Below are positions 43,006-51,955 of a stretch of DNA of 64,000 bases, one piece after another. A program made the translations under genes and the position numbers. Every line of letters begins with the position of its first letter. Positions within the stretch are counted from its first letter, which is position 1. A model generated the notes under the pieces. It searched no databases, was not told where the DNA came from, and saw nothing but the letters and a program-made list of their open reading frames with translations. Source of the DNA: Lachnospiraceae bacterium (lineage in GTDB: Bacteria > Bacillota > Clostridia > Lachnospirales > Lachnospiraceae); contig JAQXVO010000033.1 in NCBI GenBank assembly GCA_029224965.1, positions 62,001 through 126,000 on the forward strand. Reading direction: 5' to 3'.

Positions 43006-44100
43006 ATGACGATCAATATCCCCCGCTACCGTTTTGAACAGCTTCAGAAGTCGCTCCCGGGCCTTCAGCCGGACATGCCGGAAGGCTTTTTCCGCCTGGC
43101 CATGCTTCTGACCGATGACCTCTTCGAGCCGGTCCACCAGGAGAAAAGCCGGGATTACCGGCTGATCTACCAGATGAATGATGCCGTGGAGAGCTTTCTG
43201 ATCTTTAAGGACTGCCATTCCAGCGGAAATCTGGACCCCTCCTGGGAAGGACCCCTGGAGGCCAGTCTTGAGAAACGTGTCGAAGAAAAGAAAGAAGACA
43301 GCGCTCCAGATCGGGCCTTTCATCAGGAAGCTGCCAAAGATACGGATGTCAGGACCGGGAATCATACAGACTATGTCCTCATCCTCCGCCAGGGGCCGAC
43401 CCCCTATCTCCTCTTCTTTTCCGACATTGAGATTGAGGACCACTACTATAACTACTGCAGGGTCGGTCACAACTGGGTCCAGGGCCAGGCCCGCATCCGG
43501 AACCTGTCCTGCCACATCTGGAATCTCTGGGACAAATACACCTATATGGGCTCCGGTGCCTGCTCGCCCCTGGAACAGCGCCTGGTCCTCCTCAACCATT
43601 TCCCGCCTCTGAACTACACCTGCTATTCCTATCTGCCTGAGGAATACATCATTCCCTTCGAGGGAGCCTGGAAGGTCGATTCCGATGCCGTCCGGATTCT
43701 TCGCGAGTACATCAGAAAGGCCGGGGATTACAGGCTTGGCCTCGCTCTATCTTTCCTGGAGTGGATTCCAAGCAGAAGAAATATAAGGCGTTTCGCCCGT
43801 CTCCTCCAGAAGCCGGCGCATCAGCCTCTTCTCGATCTGATCTGGGAGGACCTGGATCGGGCCGGATCCGCCTACCCCGACCGGGTCTATGATGAAAAAA
43901 GAGAAGAAAACCACGAAACTCTCCGGGAAAGGGCCGAAAAAAGAAAGGCCCTTCTGGAAAACCAGGGCAAGCGCGTTGTCCTGCTCCAGGAAGAGCCTTT
44001 TCTCTATGATGAATCCGATGAATTGACCTACAAGGTCCTGCTCTTGATTCAGGTTCAGGAGGGCGGACGGGTGGATACCCGGGTGGAAACTTTTCAATAA
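43006..44100 (+). CDS. Hypothetical protein, 364 aa
   Basis: Long ORF with ordinary amino-acid composition and flanking terminators; no family recognised. Confidence 0.75.
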   Translation: MTINIPRYRFEQLQKSLPGLQPDMPEGFFRLAMLLTDDLFEPVHQEKSRDYRLIYQMNDAVESFLIFKDCHSSGNLDPSWEGPLEASLEKRVEEKKEDSAPDRAFHQEAAKDTDVRTGNHTDYVLILRQGPTPYLLFFSDIEIEDHYYNYCRVGHNWVQGQARIRNLSCHIWNLWDKYTYMGSGACSPLEQRLVLLNHFPPLNYTCYSYLPEEYIIPFEGAWKVDSDAVRILREYIRKAGDYRLGLALSFLEWIPSRRNIRRFARLLQKPAHQPLLDLIWEDLDRAGSAYPDRVYDEKREENHETLRERAEKRKALLENQGKRVVLLQEEPFLYDESDELTYKVLLLIQVQEGGRVDTRVETFQ

Positions 44101-44113
44101 GACCCGGATAAAC

Positions 44114-44172
44114 AAAAAAAGATCTCCATTTCCAGTCAGAATTCTGATTGTGAAATGAAGATCTTTTTTAGT
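44114..44172. terminator. Bidirectional terminator between convergent genes
   Basis: AAAAAAAGATCT-CATTTC...GAAATG-AGATCTTTTTT. Confidence 0.82.
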
Positions 44173-44183
44173 CAGATTTGGAA

Positions 44184-44885
44184 TTACTGGTTTTTCAGTC
44201 TCTTGTCCAGCTTCACCGCAAGGTGGGTCCCGATGGACTGGAAGACCTGAACCATGACGATCAGAAGGATCACCGCACAGATCATGATCAGATACTTGTA
44301 GCGGTAGTAGCCGTAGTTGATGGCAATCTTACCTAGTCCGCCTCCGCCGATGACACCGCTCATGGCTGTATAGCCGAGGATGGTGGTGATGGCGATGGTG
44401 AAGTTCGAGATCAGGGATGGTACGCTCTCCGGAATCAGCACCTTGGTGATGATCTGAAAAGGCGTTGCGCCCATGCTCTGGGCTGCTTCGATGACATTGG
44501 GATTGACCTCTCTCAGGCTGGATTCAACCAGACGGGAAACGAAGGGGAAGGAAGCAATGACCAGAGGAATGATCGAAGGCGCAGTTCCGACAACGGTTCC
44601 CATAATCAGTCTGGTCAGAGGCATGACCACGATCATGAGGATCAGGAAAGGCACCGAACGAAGCAGGTTGATTAAGATATTTAAGAAAGACATGAGACCC
44701 TTGGGAAGAGGTGCAATGCCCTTCTTCTCACCGACGACCAGGAGAACTCCTAAGGGAAGGCCGATCAGGATGGCAAAGAAGGTCGAAAGGACGGTCGCAT
44801 ATAAAGTTTCCCAAGTTGCCTGAAGGAATTCCGTTGAAAGGATCTCCCAGGTCTCATGCAAGGATTCTGCTGAAAAAATGTCCAT
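44184..44885 (-). CDS. metI: Methionine ABC transporter permease
   Basis: ATVLSTFFAILIGLPLGVLL, EAAQSMGATPFQII; adjacent to metN. Confidence 0.94.
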   Translation of the reverse strand: MDIFSAESLHETWEILSTEFLQATWETLYATVLSTFFAILIGLPLGVLLVVGEKKGIAPLPKGLMSFLNILINLLRSVPFLILMIVVMPLTRLIMGTVVGTAPSIIPLVIASFPFVSRLVESSLREVNPNVIEAAQSMGATPFQIITKVLIPESVPSLISNFTIAITTILGYTAMSGVIGGGGLGKIAINYGYYRYKYLIMICAVILLIVMVQVFQSIGTHLAVKLDKRLKNQ

Positions 44886-45884
44886 TTACTCCACCTCCTC
44901 GACTTCAATATCCTTGGTCTTTCGGATATAGGCGATTGCACGATCTACGGTTTCTTTATCATCATCAATTCCAAGAATCATGGTTCCGTAAGCCTTCTTT
45001 CCAATACTTCTTGTCGAAGCGAAAAGAATGCTGGCCAGGATTCCCTCTTCCTCTGCCATCTGGGCGATCAGAGGCTTGCTGGTCGCATAGGCTCCGTTAT
45101 AGACGACGCGGATCTTATGCATGGTCTTCGGGAACTCGGCATCCTGGAAGCCGTCCGGATAAACCAGACGCTTTGCGGCATCAGACTTGGGCTGGGAGAA
45201 GACATCGGTGACATTTCCCTCTTCTACCACGGAGCCATGGTCCAGGATGGCCACCCGGTTGCAGATCTCTTCGACCACGTTCATCTGGTGAGTGATAATG
45301 ATCACGGTCAGACCCATCTTGTCATGAATGTCCCGGATCAGTTCCAGGATGGCATGGGTGGTCTTGGGATCCAGAGCCGAGGTTGCCTCGTCGCAGAGGA
45401 GAACCTGGGGATTGGTGGCCAGGGCTCTTGCGATGGCGATCCGCTGCTGCTGTCCGCCGGAAAGCTGGGCAGGGTATACATTTGCCTTATCGGGCAGGCC
45501 GACAAGCTCCAGAAGCTCCTTGGCCTTCTTCTCGGCCTCTGCCTTGGGCCTTCCTGCAAGCTCCAGGGGGAAGCAGATGTTCTTCAGGCAGGTTCTCTGC
45601 ATGAGAAGGTTGAAGCTCTGGAAAATCATGGTGATATTTCTCCGCTTCTCGCGAAGCTCTGCCGGGGAAAGCTTGGTCATATCCACGCCGTCGACCAGGA
45701 CTGCGCCGCTGGTCGGGCTCTCCAGCATATTGATACAGCGGACCAGGGTGGATTTGCCGGCGCCGCTCATGCCGATGATGCCGTAGATATCACCGTCATT
45801 CACGGTCAGGCAGATGTCCTTTAAGGCATCGACGTCCCCGTCCTTTGTTGTAAAGGTTTTATTCAGATGATCTAACTGAATCAT
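44886..45884 (-). CDS. metN: Methionine ABC transporter ATP-binding protein with C-terminal NIL domain
   Basis: GMSGAGKSTLVRCIN, LSGGQQQRIAIARAL, LLCDEATSALDP. Confidence 0.95.
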   Translation of the reverse strand: MIQLDHLNKTFTTKDGDVDALKDICLTVNDGDIYGIIGMSGAGKSTLVRCINMLESPTSGAVLVDGVDMTKLSPAELREKRRNITMIFQSFNLLMQRTCLKNICFPLELAGRPKAEAEKKAKELLELVGLPDKANVYPAQLSGGQQQRIAIARALATNPQVLLCDEATSALDPKTTHAILELIRDIHDKMGLTVIIITHQMNVVEEICNRVAILDHGSVVEEGNVTDVFSQPKSDAAKRLVYPDGFQDAEFPKTMHKIRVVYNGAYATSKPLIAQMAEEEGILASILFASTRSIGKKAYGTMILGIDDDKETVDRAIAYIRKTKDIEVEEVE

Positions 45885-46044
45885 AAATTACTCCTGACTA
45901 CTGTCATGATTCGGGCAAATCATGGCCTGCGCAGACTCTGACGGGTTAAGCCCTTTCTTTCATAGAATCTGCTATTTCTAGAGTTGATACACATCTTCAA
46001 TATTTTACTCTATTCTTCTTTTTCCTTCCATGCTTTTTCCATAA

Positions 46045-46100
46045 AAAGGGCCGCAAACAGAACTTTCTGAATTTCCTGCAGAAATGCTTCTGTTTGCGGC
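46045..46100 (-). terminator. Intercistronic terminator between metQ and metN
   Basis: Perfect 13-bp inverted repeat GCCGCAAACAGAA (46050-46062)/TTCTGTTTGCGGC (46088-46100) with nested TTTCTG/CAGAAA; minus strand continues CCTTTTTAT. Confidence 0.85.
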
Positions 46101-46228
46101 GCCTGAGTCATTTTATGGAGAATGGAATCCGTCCTGAATCTTCACCTCTGAATTCTTCATTCCAAAGCCTTCATTTCTGATTCTTCATTCGGGATTCCTC
46201 ATGAATGAACCTTGAATGGAATCTTGAA

Positions 46229-47074
46229 TCACTTCTTCAGATCATCCAGAGAATCTGACTTGCCGCCATAGATTCCCATAGGCTCAACGTGGATGGTAGC
46301 AACGGACACAACGTTGGTGCCGTTTTCCTTGTTGAAGTCATCCAGATAAGGCTGATGCTGGAAGTAGTTGGCGTAGATCTCACCGGAATCAACAACCTTG
46401 TTGGGCTGTACGTAATCGGTGAATTCCTTTACTTCAAGGGTAATATCCTTTTCTGCCAGGATCTTGGCTGCTTCCTTCAAAATCTCTGCGTGGGGAGTCG
46501 GAGAAGCTGCAACGGTGATGGTAGTTCCCTTCAGGCTGTCATAATCAACAGAATCATCATAGCCGTTTCCGGGATGATCAACAGTAGAAACGATGGCGCC
46601 GTCATACTGCTTGTCGATGAAGTCCTTGACCTGCTGGCTTTCCAGAGCTGCAACCAGTGCCTTGGTCTCAGGCTTCTCTTCGTTGCCCTTCTTTACGGCA
46701 ATGACATTGCCGTATGCGGAAGAAGAACCTTCCTGAGCCAGTGCATCCTTGGGATTCAGCTTGGCATCCAGAGCGTAGTTGGAATTGATGACTGCATAGT
46801 TGACATCCTTTAATACGTTGGGAACCTGAGCAGCTTCAACTTCCTTGAAGTCTACATTGTAGGGATTCTCTTTGATGTCCTTGATGGTAGCAGTGATTCC
46901 TGCATCCTTCTTCAACTTGATGATTCCCTGATCCTGGAGGAGAAGCAGTGCTCTGGCCTCGTTGGTCGTATCATTGGGAACTGCGATGGTAACCTTTTTG
47001 CTGCTGCCGCAGCCTGCAAGTAGGCCGATCGATGCGACTGCTGTAAGAAGCAGTGCTAAAACTCTCTTTTTCAT
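46229..47074 (-). CDS. metQ: Methionine ABC transporter substrate-binding lipoprotein
   Basis: Lipobox LLAGC, NlpA-family sequence, next to metNI. Confidence 0.94.
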   Translation of the reverse strand: MKKRVLALLLTAVASIGLLAGCGSSKKVTIAVPNDTTNEARALLLLQDQGIIKLKKDAGITATIKDIKENPYNVDFKEVEAAQVPNVLKDVNYAVINSNYALDAKLNPKDALAQEGSSSAYGNVIAVKKGNEEKPETKALVAALESQQVKDFIDKQYDGAIVSTVDHPGNGYDDSVDYDSLKGTTITVAASPTPHAEILKEAAKILAEKDITLEVKEFTDYVQPNKVVDSGEIYANYFQHQPYLDDFNKENGTNVVSVATIHVEPMGIYGGKSDSLDDLKK

Positions 47075-47155
47075 AAATAATCCTCACTTTCTTTACGGAT
47101 TCTCATCCGTCTCTCCATACGTTGAATAATTTATCATCTCTGATTGACAAGTCAT

Positions 47156-47184
47156 ATCCTACCTGTTTTACAGGAGTATGTAAA
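47156..47184 (-). promoter_or_regulatory. metQ promoter with palindromic spacer
   Basis: Minus strand TTTACA (47184-47179) - 17 bp - TAGGAT (47161-47156); spacer contains CCTGT-AAA-ACAGG (47162-47174). Confidence 0.65.
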
Positions 47185-47346
47185 ATATATATGATTTATT
47201 CCTGGATATAGTCTGTTCCTATAGCAAAAATGATTGATAACAAATAAAGACCGACCGGAAAGCGGACTTTCTTTTGCTTATCCGCTTTCGGGCCGGTATT
47301 TCTCAGAACAGAAATTGGTCTGCTTTCAGGTATTTACCTTCTGATT

Positions 47347-47640
47347 TCAGTTTTCTTCAACTACCTGCAGAACCAGTCCGTGCTTCCGTGCCGCCTCCCT
47401 GGCCGATTCTTCCAGGCTTTCCGGTACATCGATATAATAGATATCCCGGTCGATCGGATGGCCGGCTCCGAAATCCCTGGGGTCCACCATTCCGCCGATG
47501 CCATTGATGCCGATCGAATCCGCCAGATAGTGGCCGGACCGGACATGGCGGATGCCCTCTTCCTTCAGGGCCTTTTTGATCTTCTGCCAGCTTTCCTTAT
47601 CCTTTTTCTTGTAGATGGTTACCTTTTTTTCGCCGAACAT
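47347..47640 (-). CDS. Hypothetical small protein (97 aa)
   Basis: MFGEKKVTIYKKKDKESWQKIKKALKEEGI...; SD AGGAG upstream of ATG 47640 favours this start over 47703. Confidence 0.72.
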   Translation of the reverse strand: MFGEKKVTIYKKKDKESWQKIKKALKEEGIRHVRSGHYLADSIGINGIGGMVDPRDFGAGHPIDRDIYYIDVPESLEESAREAARKHGLVLQVVEEN

Positions 47641-47699
47641 GCCTTTCTCCTGTTTCTTCATTCTAATTTCATTTGAGGATGCAGATGTTAAAAGTCGAA

Positions 47700-49715
47700 T
47701 CAATGGATTCGCTGCCTGCTTCGCGATCCCGCGATCCTCCGGAAGTCAGGGAACCTTCCGTCCTTCCTTCCCTGATTTCCTTTTTTCACCAGAAGCTCCT
47801 GAATGAGCCGGCTGACACCGCCCGCCAGCTGGTCGACCTTCTGAATGCGGACGAAATCACTGCCATAGATCCGCTTTACATTTTTCACATAGAGATTGGG
47901 GCCGGTGTAGATGGCGCCGAGAGTCAGGCCCTCCTGGCGAAGCTTCTTCACAGCTTCCTCCGTGTCGGACACGCCCTCTTCATTGCCGTAATTATGCTTG
48001 AAGACATCTTTGCCCTGGGCCGGCACCTGGGTGGAATCGGAAGGATTGGCATCCGTCATGACCAGAAGGATATGCTGGCCCTTCCCTTCCTTCTGAATCC
48101 TCTCTTCAATCAGCCGTCCGGTCAGAGACAGAGCCAGGCCGTCCCGGTTCCAGCCGGCCGCCGCATAGCGGAAGATGCCGGTCCGGTCCGGGCTGTCATA
48201 GTCCTTCAGGATCTGAACGACTGTAAAGCCCCGAAGGGAATGAAAGTCCAGAATCCGGGTCCGGACATGGATCCGGTTCAGGCTCTCCGCAATGACATAG
48301 GCCTGGGCCGCGATGGTCTCCTGATAGGGGCTCCGGGAAGCCGACGCATCCAGAAGGAGGTCGATGGTCAGGCTGTTTTCGACCTCATCGCCCGGCCGGG
48401 TGAAGACCTCCGGATCCCTTAGAACCGGCATCCGGTAGGTCTTCTCGGTATCCAGCCGCCCGGCCCGACTGGAAATGGGCAGGGGCTCGAAAAAGCTGGC
48501 CAGAACGGTCTCAAGCTCCGCCGAAAGCTTCTTCACACTGGCCTCGATCTGCATGTAATTCTTCTGATAATAGGCCTGGTTCTTCTTCGCCTGCTCCAGG
48601 GTCTGCTGGTCCACGAGATCACTCTCGGTCAAATGTCGACCGGCTCTCTCATCATCCTTTTTCCAGCCGTCTTCGCTCGAATCGAGGGTAGCCATTGCTG
48701 TGCTTTTCTTCTGCTCTGCCCTGGTCACCCAGAGACTGCAGTACTGGTGACGGCCTTTGCAGAGATCGTTTTCCAGGGTCTTTCTTTCCTTATCGGTCAG
48801 AATGCAGGGACCGAAGCAGCTTTCGATATAGTCCTGGTCTGCCTTGGTCTTTTCCGAGACATGCTTGTCCATAAGACCGCCGGCAGATTTCGGACCTCCT
48901 TCTCCCTCTCCGGCTCCGGACAGATCCTGCCTCTGCAGAAGGGAGTCCACATGATGGGTCTCCCGGTGCAGCATCTTTTCCAGAAGTTCCTTCATGGGAC
49001 CGGCCGCCTGGAAGCCATGCTCCACATCCATGCGAAAGTCCGAGAAATGGAAGCCTTCGAGTAAAATTTCCTTCAGATGGCGGACCACTTCCTCCGTTGA
49101 AGCCTCCGGATCCTGATAATCCACCAGGGCCCAGACTTTTTTCTCATGGGGAGATAGATGGGGCAGATTCTGTTTGATCTGCCCATTTTTATGCGCAGAA
49201 AATCCCGGAGAATTCCGCCCGTTCAGCTCATTTTTATGCGCAGATATCTCGGAGGCCGTCTGCCCCTTTTCATGGAAAGAGTCCTCTGCCGCCTGATTGG
49301 CCACAAGCGTCCAGCGGTATTTCTGCAGATCCAGAACCAGGGGGTCGTTCATCATCATTTCCTGGCGGGACAGGCGGGCATCGTGATCGAGATATTGACG
49401 GGCATAGTCCGCGCGGAGAGTGTGGAGGGCCGGCCGTTTCGGGAGTTCCTTCTGATAAAGCCAGTTCTCCAGGCAGAGCCAGACCAGTGCATCGAAGTCC
49501 GCCGCCTTACCGGCTCCCTGATAGGAGAGGAAAAAGCCGTTTAAGGTATCCCGGTCCAGCCATTTCTGAGACAGGCCGATGACAAGATTCATGTAATAAT
49601 CGGCCTGATCCCTCCGGACAGCCAGAAAAGGCGGCTCCAGGTCATAGTTCCCCGCAGCCGCCCATACAATATTCAGAGCTCTCCGCTCGCCTTCGCTATA
49701 ATGTCTTTCCAGCAT
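47700..49715 (-). CDS. VWA domain-containing protein (CobT/NorD-like)
   Basis: MIDAS-type DLLLDASASRS, ILLVMTDANPSD; immediately downstream of a MoxR-type ATPase. Confidence 0.87.
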   Translation of the reverse strand: MLERHYSEGERRALNIVWAAAGNYDLEPPFLAVRRDQADYYMNLVIGLSQKWLDRDTLNGFFLSYQGAGKAADFDALVWLCLENWLYQKELPKRPALHTLRADYARQYLDHDARLSRQEMMMNDPLVLDLQKYRWTLVANQAAEDSFHEKGQTASEISAHKNELNGRNSPGFSAHKNGQIKQNLPHLSPHEKKVWALVDYQDPEASTEEVVRHLKEILLEGFHFSDFRMDVEHGFQAAGPMKELLEKMLHRETHHVDSLLQRQDLSGAGEGEGGPKSAGGLMDKHVSEKTKADQDYIESCFGPCILTDKERKTLENDLCKGRHQYCSLWVTRAEQKKSTAMATLDSSEDGWKKDDERAGRHLTESDLVDQQTLEQAKKNQAYYQKNYMQIEASVKKLSAELETVLASFFEPLPISSRAGRLDTEKTYRMPVLRDPEVFTRPGDEVENSLTIDLLLDASASRSPYQETIAAQAYVIAESLNRIHVRTRILDFHSLRGFTVVQILKDYDSPDRTGIFRYAAAGWNRDGLALSLTGRLIEERIQKEGKGQHILLVMTDANPSDSTQVPAQGKDVFKHNYGNEEGVSDTEEAVKKLRQEGLTLGAIYTGPNLYVKNVKRIYGSDFVRIQKVDQLAGGVSRLIQELLVKKGNQGRKDGRFPDFRRIAGSRSRQRIH

Positions 49716-49716
49716 A

Positions 49717-50649
49717 TCAGGAGAATACCTCCTTCGATGTCAGGTCTCCCGGAATCCGTCCCTTGATGAGGTCACGGATTACATTTTCCTCAAAAGGATC
49801 AAAGCTCTTGTCCACAATGGTCATTTCCAGGGCCTCGCCCGTGGTCAGACCATTCTTGACCAGAAGCAGGCTGTCCAGAAGTCCCCGGAGATCGACCGAG
49901 CGCTCGCTGACTTCGGCATTCTCCGCCTTCTTCTGAAGTTCAAAAAAGAGCTCCATAAACTGGCCCTTGATATCCGGATTGATGTCCGGAAAGCTTCTTA
50001 AAATCAGCCGGTCCAGGTCCTCCGGCCGGATCAGAGGCATTTTCAGAACCGCGAAACGGGAGACCAGAGCCTCATTTAGCTCCCGGGTTCCGGCGTAGCC
50101 GTAATTCATGGTTCCGATAAAGCGGGCGGCCGGGTGAACCTGAATCCGGTCATAGCCCGGCACATCGATGACCCGGCGGAAGTCCAGAGTCGAATGGAGA
50201 ACGGCCAGGGCTTCATTCTTGGCCATGTTGATCTCATCCAGGACGGCAAAGCCGCCGTGTTCTGCGCTTTCGTAGATGGGGCCCGGCCGAAAGACGACCT
50301 TCTCGCCGTCATAAGTATCCGTGCCGATCAGATAGGCTGCATCGACATTGGAATGAAAGCTGACATTCCACTGGGGCCGGCCGAAGACATAGGTCAGGCA
50401 GTCAGCCAGGACATTCTTTCCGGTCGCCTTGGGGCCGGTGAGAAGGAGGTTCCTGCCCGAAAGCAGGGCTGCCGCGGCCCTGGTCCAGACCTCTTTCCCG
50501 TAATAAATATAGACCGGCTCCGGAATCCGCTCCCGAAGCTTTTCATCATCATTTTTATCGTAAGTATTATGAAATTCCTTCAGACCCCGGATCAAAGAAT
50601 CCGAAAGACCGGCTTCCTCAGCCATCTCTAACCAGGTCATGCTCTGCAC
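49717..50649 (-). CDS. MoxR/CobS-type AAA+ ATPase
   Basis: LLTGPKATGKNVLADCL Walker A, FAVLDEINMAK Walker B, GTMNYGYAGTRELNEALVSRF sensor/Arg finger. Confidence 0.92.
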   Translation of the reverse strand: MQSMTWLEMAEEAGLSDSLIRGLKEFHNTYDKNDDEKLRERIPEPVYIYYGKEVWTRAAAALLSGRNLLLTGPKATGKNVLADCLTYVFGRPQWNVSFHSNVDAAYLIGTDTYDGEKVVFRPGPIYESAEHGGFAVLDEINMAKNEALAVLHSTLDFRRVIDVPGYDRIQVHPAARFIGTMNYGYAGTRELNEALVSRFAVLKMPLIRPEDLDRLILRSFPDINPDIKGQFMELFFELQKKAENAEVSERSVDLRGLLDSLLLVKNGLTTGEALEMTIVDKSFDPFEENVIRDLIKGRIPGDLTSKEVFS

Positions 50650-50664
50650 CTCGCTTTATATAAC

Positions 50665-51672
50665 TTACTGGTAATCGCTGACAAGGAAAAGAGGTTTCAC
50701 TACAACTACCTCGTCATATTCCTTCTGGCTGACCTGAACGGAAGAATTCAGTTTTTTCAGATCCTCCTTGACCAGTTCCAGGGCTTCCTCGGCTGTCTCG
50801 CAGCGGCCCATGCGAATGGCACGGATCATCCGCTCGATTACGATCGGGTGAGCATACTGGGCAGGAAGAGGAAAATGAGGAATTCTCTGAATATAGTTTG
50901 CACTGTCCTCGCGGGCCTGCTCCCATTCCTTCTCTGCCGCCTTGTTATTCCGCTTCCGGGTCGGAAGAATGCCGGTCGCCATAATGGTAAAGAGGAAGGC
51001 GATACCGAAAAGGACGAAATACAGAGCCACGGCACTGTGCATAACAAAGAGGAAAATGCCGGCGATCATAGCGACAATGGCCATGGAGAAGACCACGATG
51101 GCCAGGATCTTATAGGTCGGGCTGATGCCCTGAAGAACCCGCTTCTGCTTGGCAGCTGCGGCCAGGTGATTGTAGATGGCAGGCTTCTGCTTAAGCTCGT
51201 CCTCATAACGCCTGAGGTCGCGAATGGATTTCTCTGCGGTTTCCGAGAGGTCGGTCTTATATTTCCTTGCTTCTTCCATGGCCTCCCGCTTTAAGGCCTG
51301 CTCTTCCTTGACACTGTGTGTCGGAATCTCCGGATGCTTCTTCTCGAGCTGGGACAGAAGGATATCCACATTCTGCTCATACTTGAAATTGCACTGGTAT
51401 TCCTGACCGTTCCGAAGCTTTATGATCAGATAGGCCATGGAGCCGAAGACACCCTTGCCGGAATAGCCGCCCTTACTCATGGCAACCCGCTTCCAGACTC
51501 TGGCGATATCCTCGTATCTGGCATAATAGCGCCGGTCGATGAAGAAGCTGTTGAAATAAAGGGCCTGTTCGCCCAGACCGCAGGGGCCGATCTTGGTACA
51601 GGTTTTCTTATCCAGTTTCAGCTCAGCCTCGGTCAGAGGATGGGTACCTGTCAATGTCGGTTTAAAAATCAT
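50665..51672 (-). CDS. Uncharacterised protein with two central TM segments
   Basis: N-terminal soluble domain, TM pair ILAIVVFSMAIVAMIAGIFLFVMHSAVALYFVLFGIAFLFTIMATGIL, soluble C-terminus. Confidence 0.8.
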   Translation of the reverse strand: MIFKPTLTGTHPLTEAELKLDKKTCTKIGPCGLGEQALYFNSFFIDRRYYARYEDIARVWKRVAMSKGGYSGKGVFGSMAYLIIKLRNGQEYQCNFKYEQNVDILLSQLEKKHPEIPTHSVKEEQALKREAMEEARKYKTDLSETAEKSIRDLRRYEDELKQKPAIYNHLAAAAKQKRVLQGISPTYKILAIVVFSMAIVAMIAGIFLFVMHSAVALYFVLFGIAFLFTIMATGILPTRKRNNKAAEKEWEQAREDSANYIQRIPHFPLPAQYAHPIVIERMIRAIRMGRCETAEEALELVKEDLKKLNSSVQVSQKEYDEVVVVKPLFLVSDYQ

Positions 51673-51808
51673 AAGTCAACTCCTAAACTCTCTTCAAAAT
51701 TGCAATCATCATAAGACTGTATTCCAATCGTACCTGCAATCATATATGACTGCAGGATAATTTCATGAAATCCAGTTCCATAACATCATAGCATTTTCTG
51801 CCATGATG

Positions 51809-51845
51809 AAAAAATAGCGGAAGGCAGTGGGCCCTCCGCTATTTG
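51809..51845. terminator. Terminator between cstA and the membrane-protein operon
   Basis: AAATAGCGGA...TCCGCTATTT, A-rich left flank (minus-strand T tract). Confidence 0.8.
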
Positions 51846-51955
51846 CCGGTGCTCTTATCAGGGACACCGGGAATGCTTGAATTCTCTATGAATTCGAGGC
51901 GGTGATCCGATGGATCATTTCATCCTTTGTTTCTTTGCGGACCCGGGAGCCTGAT

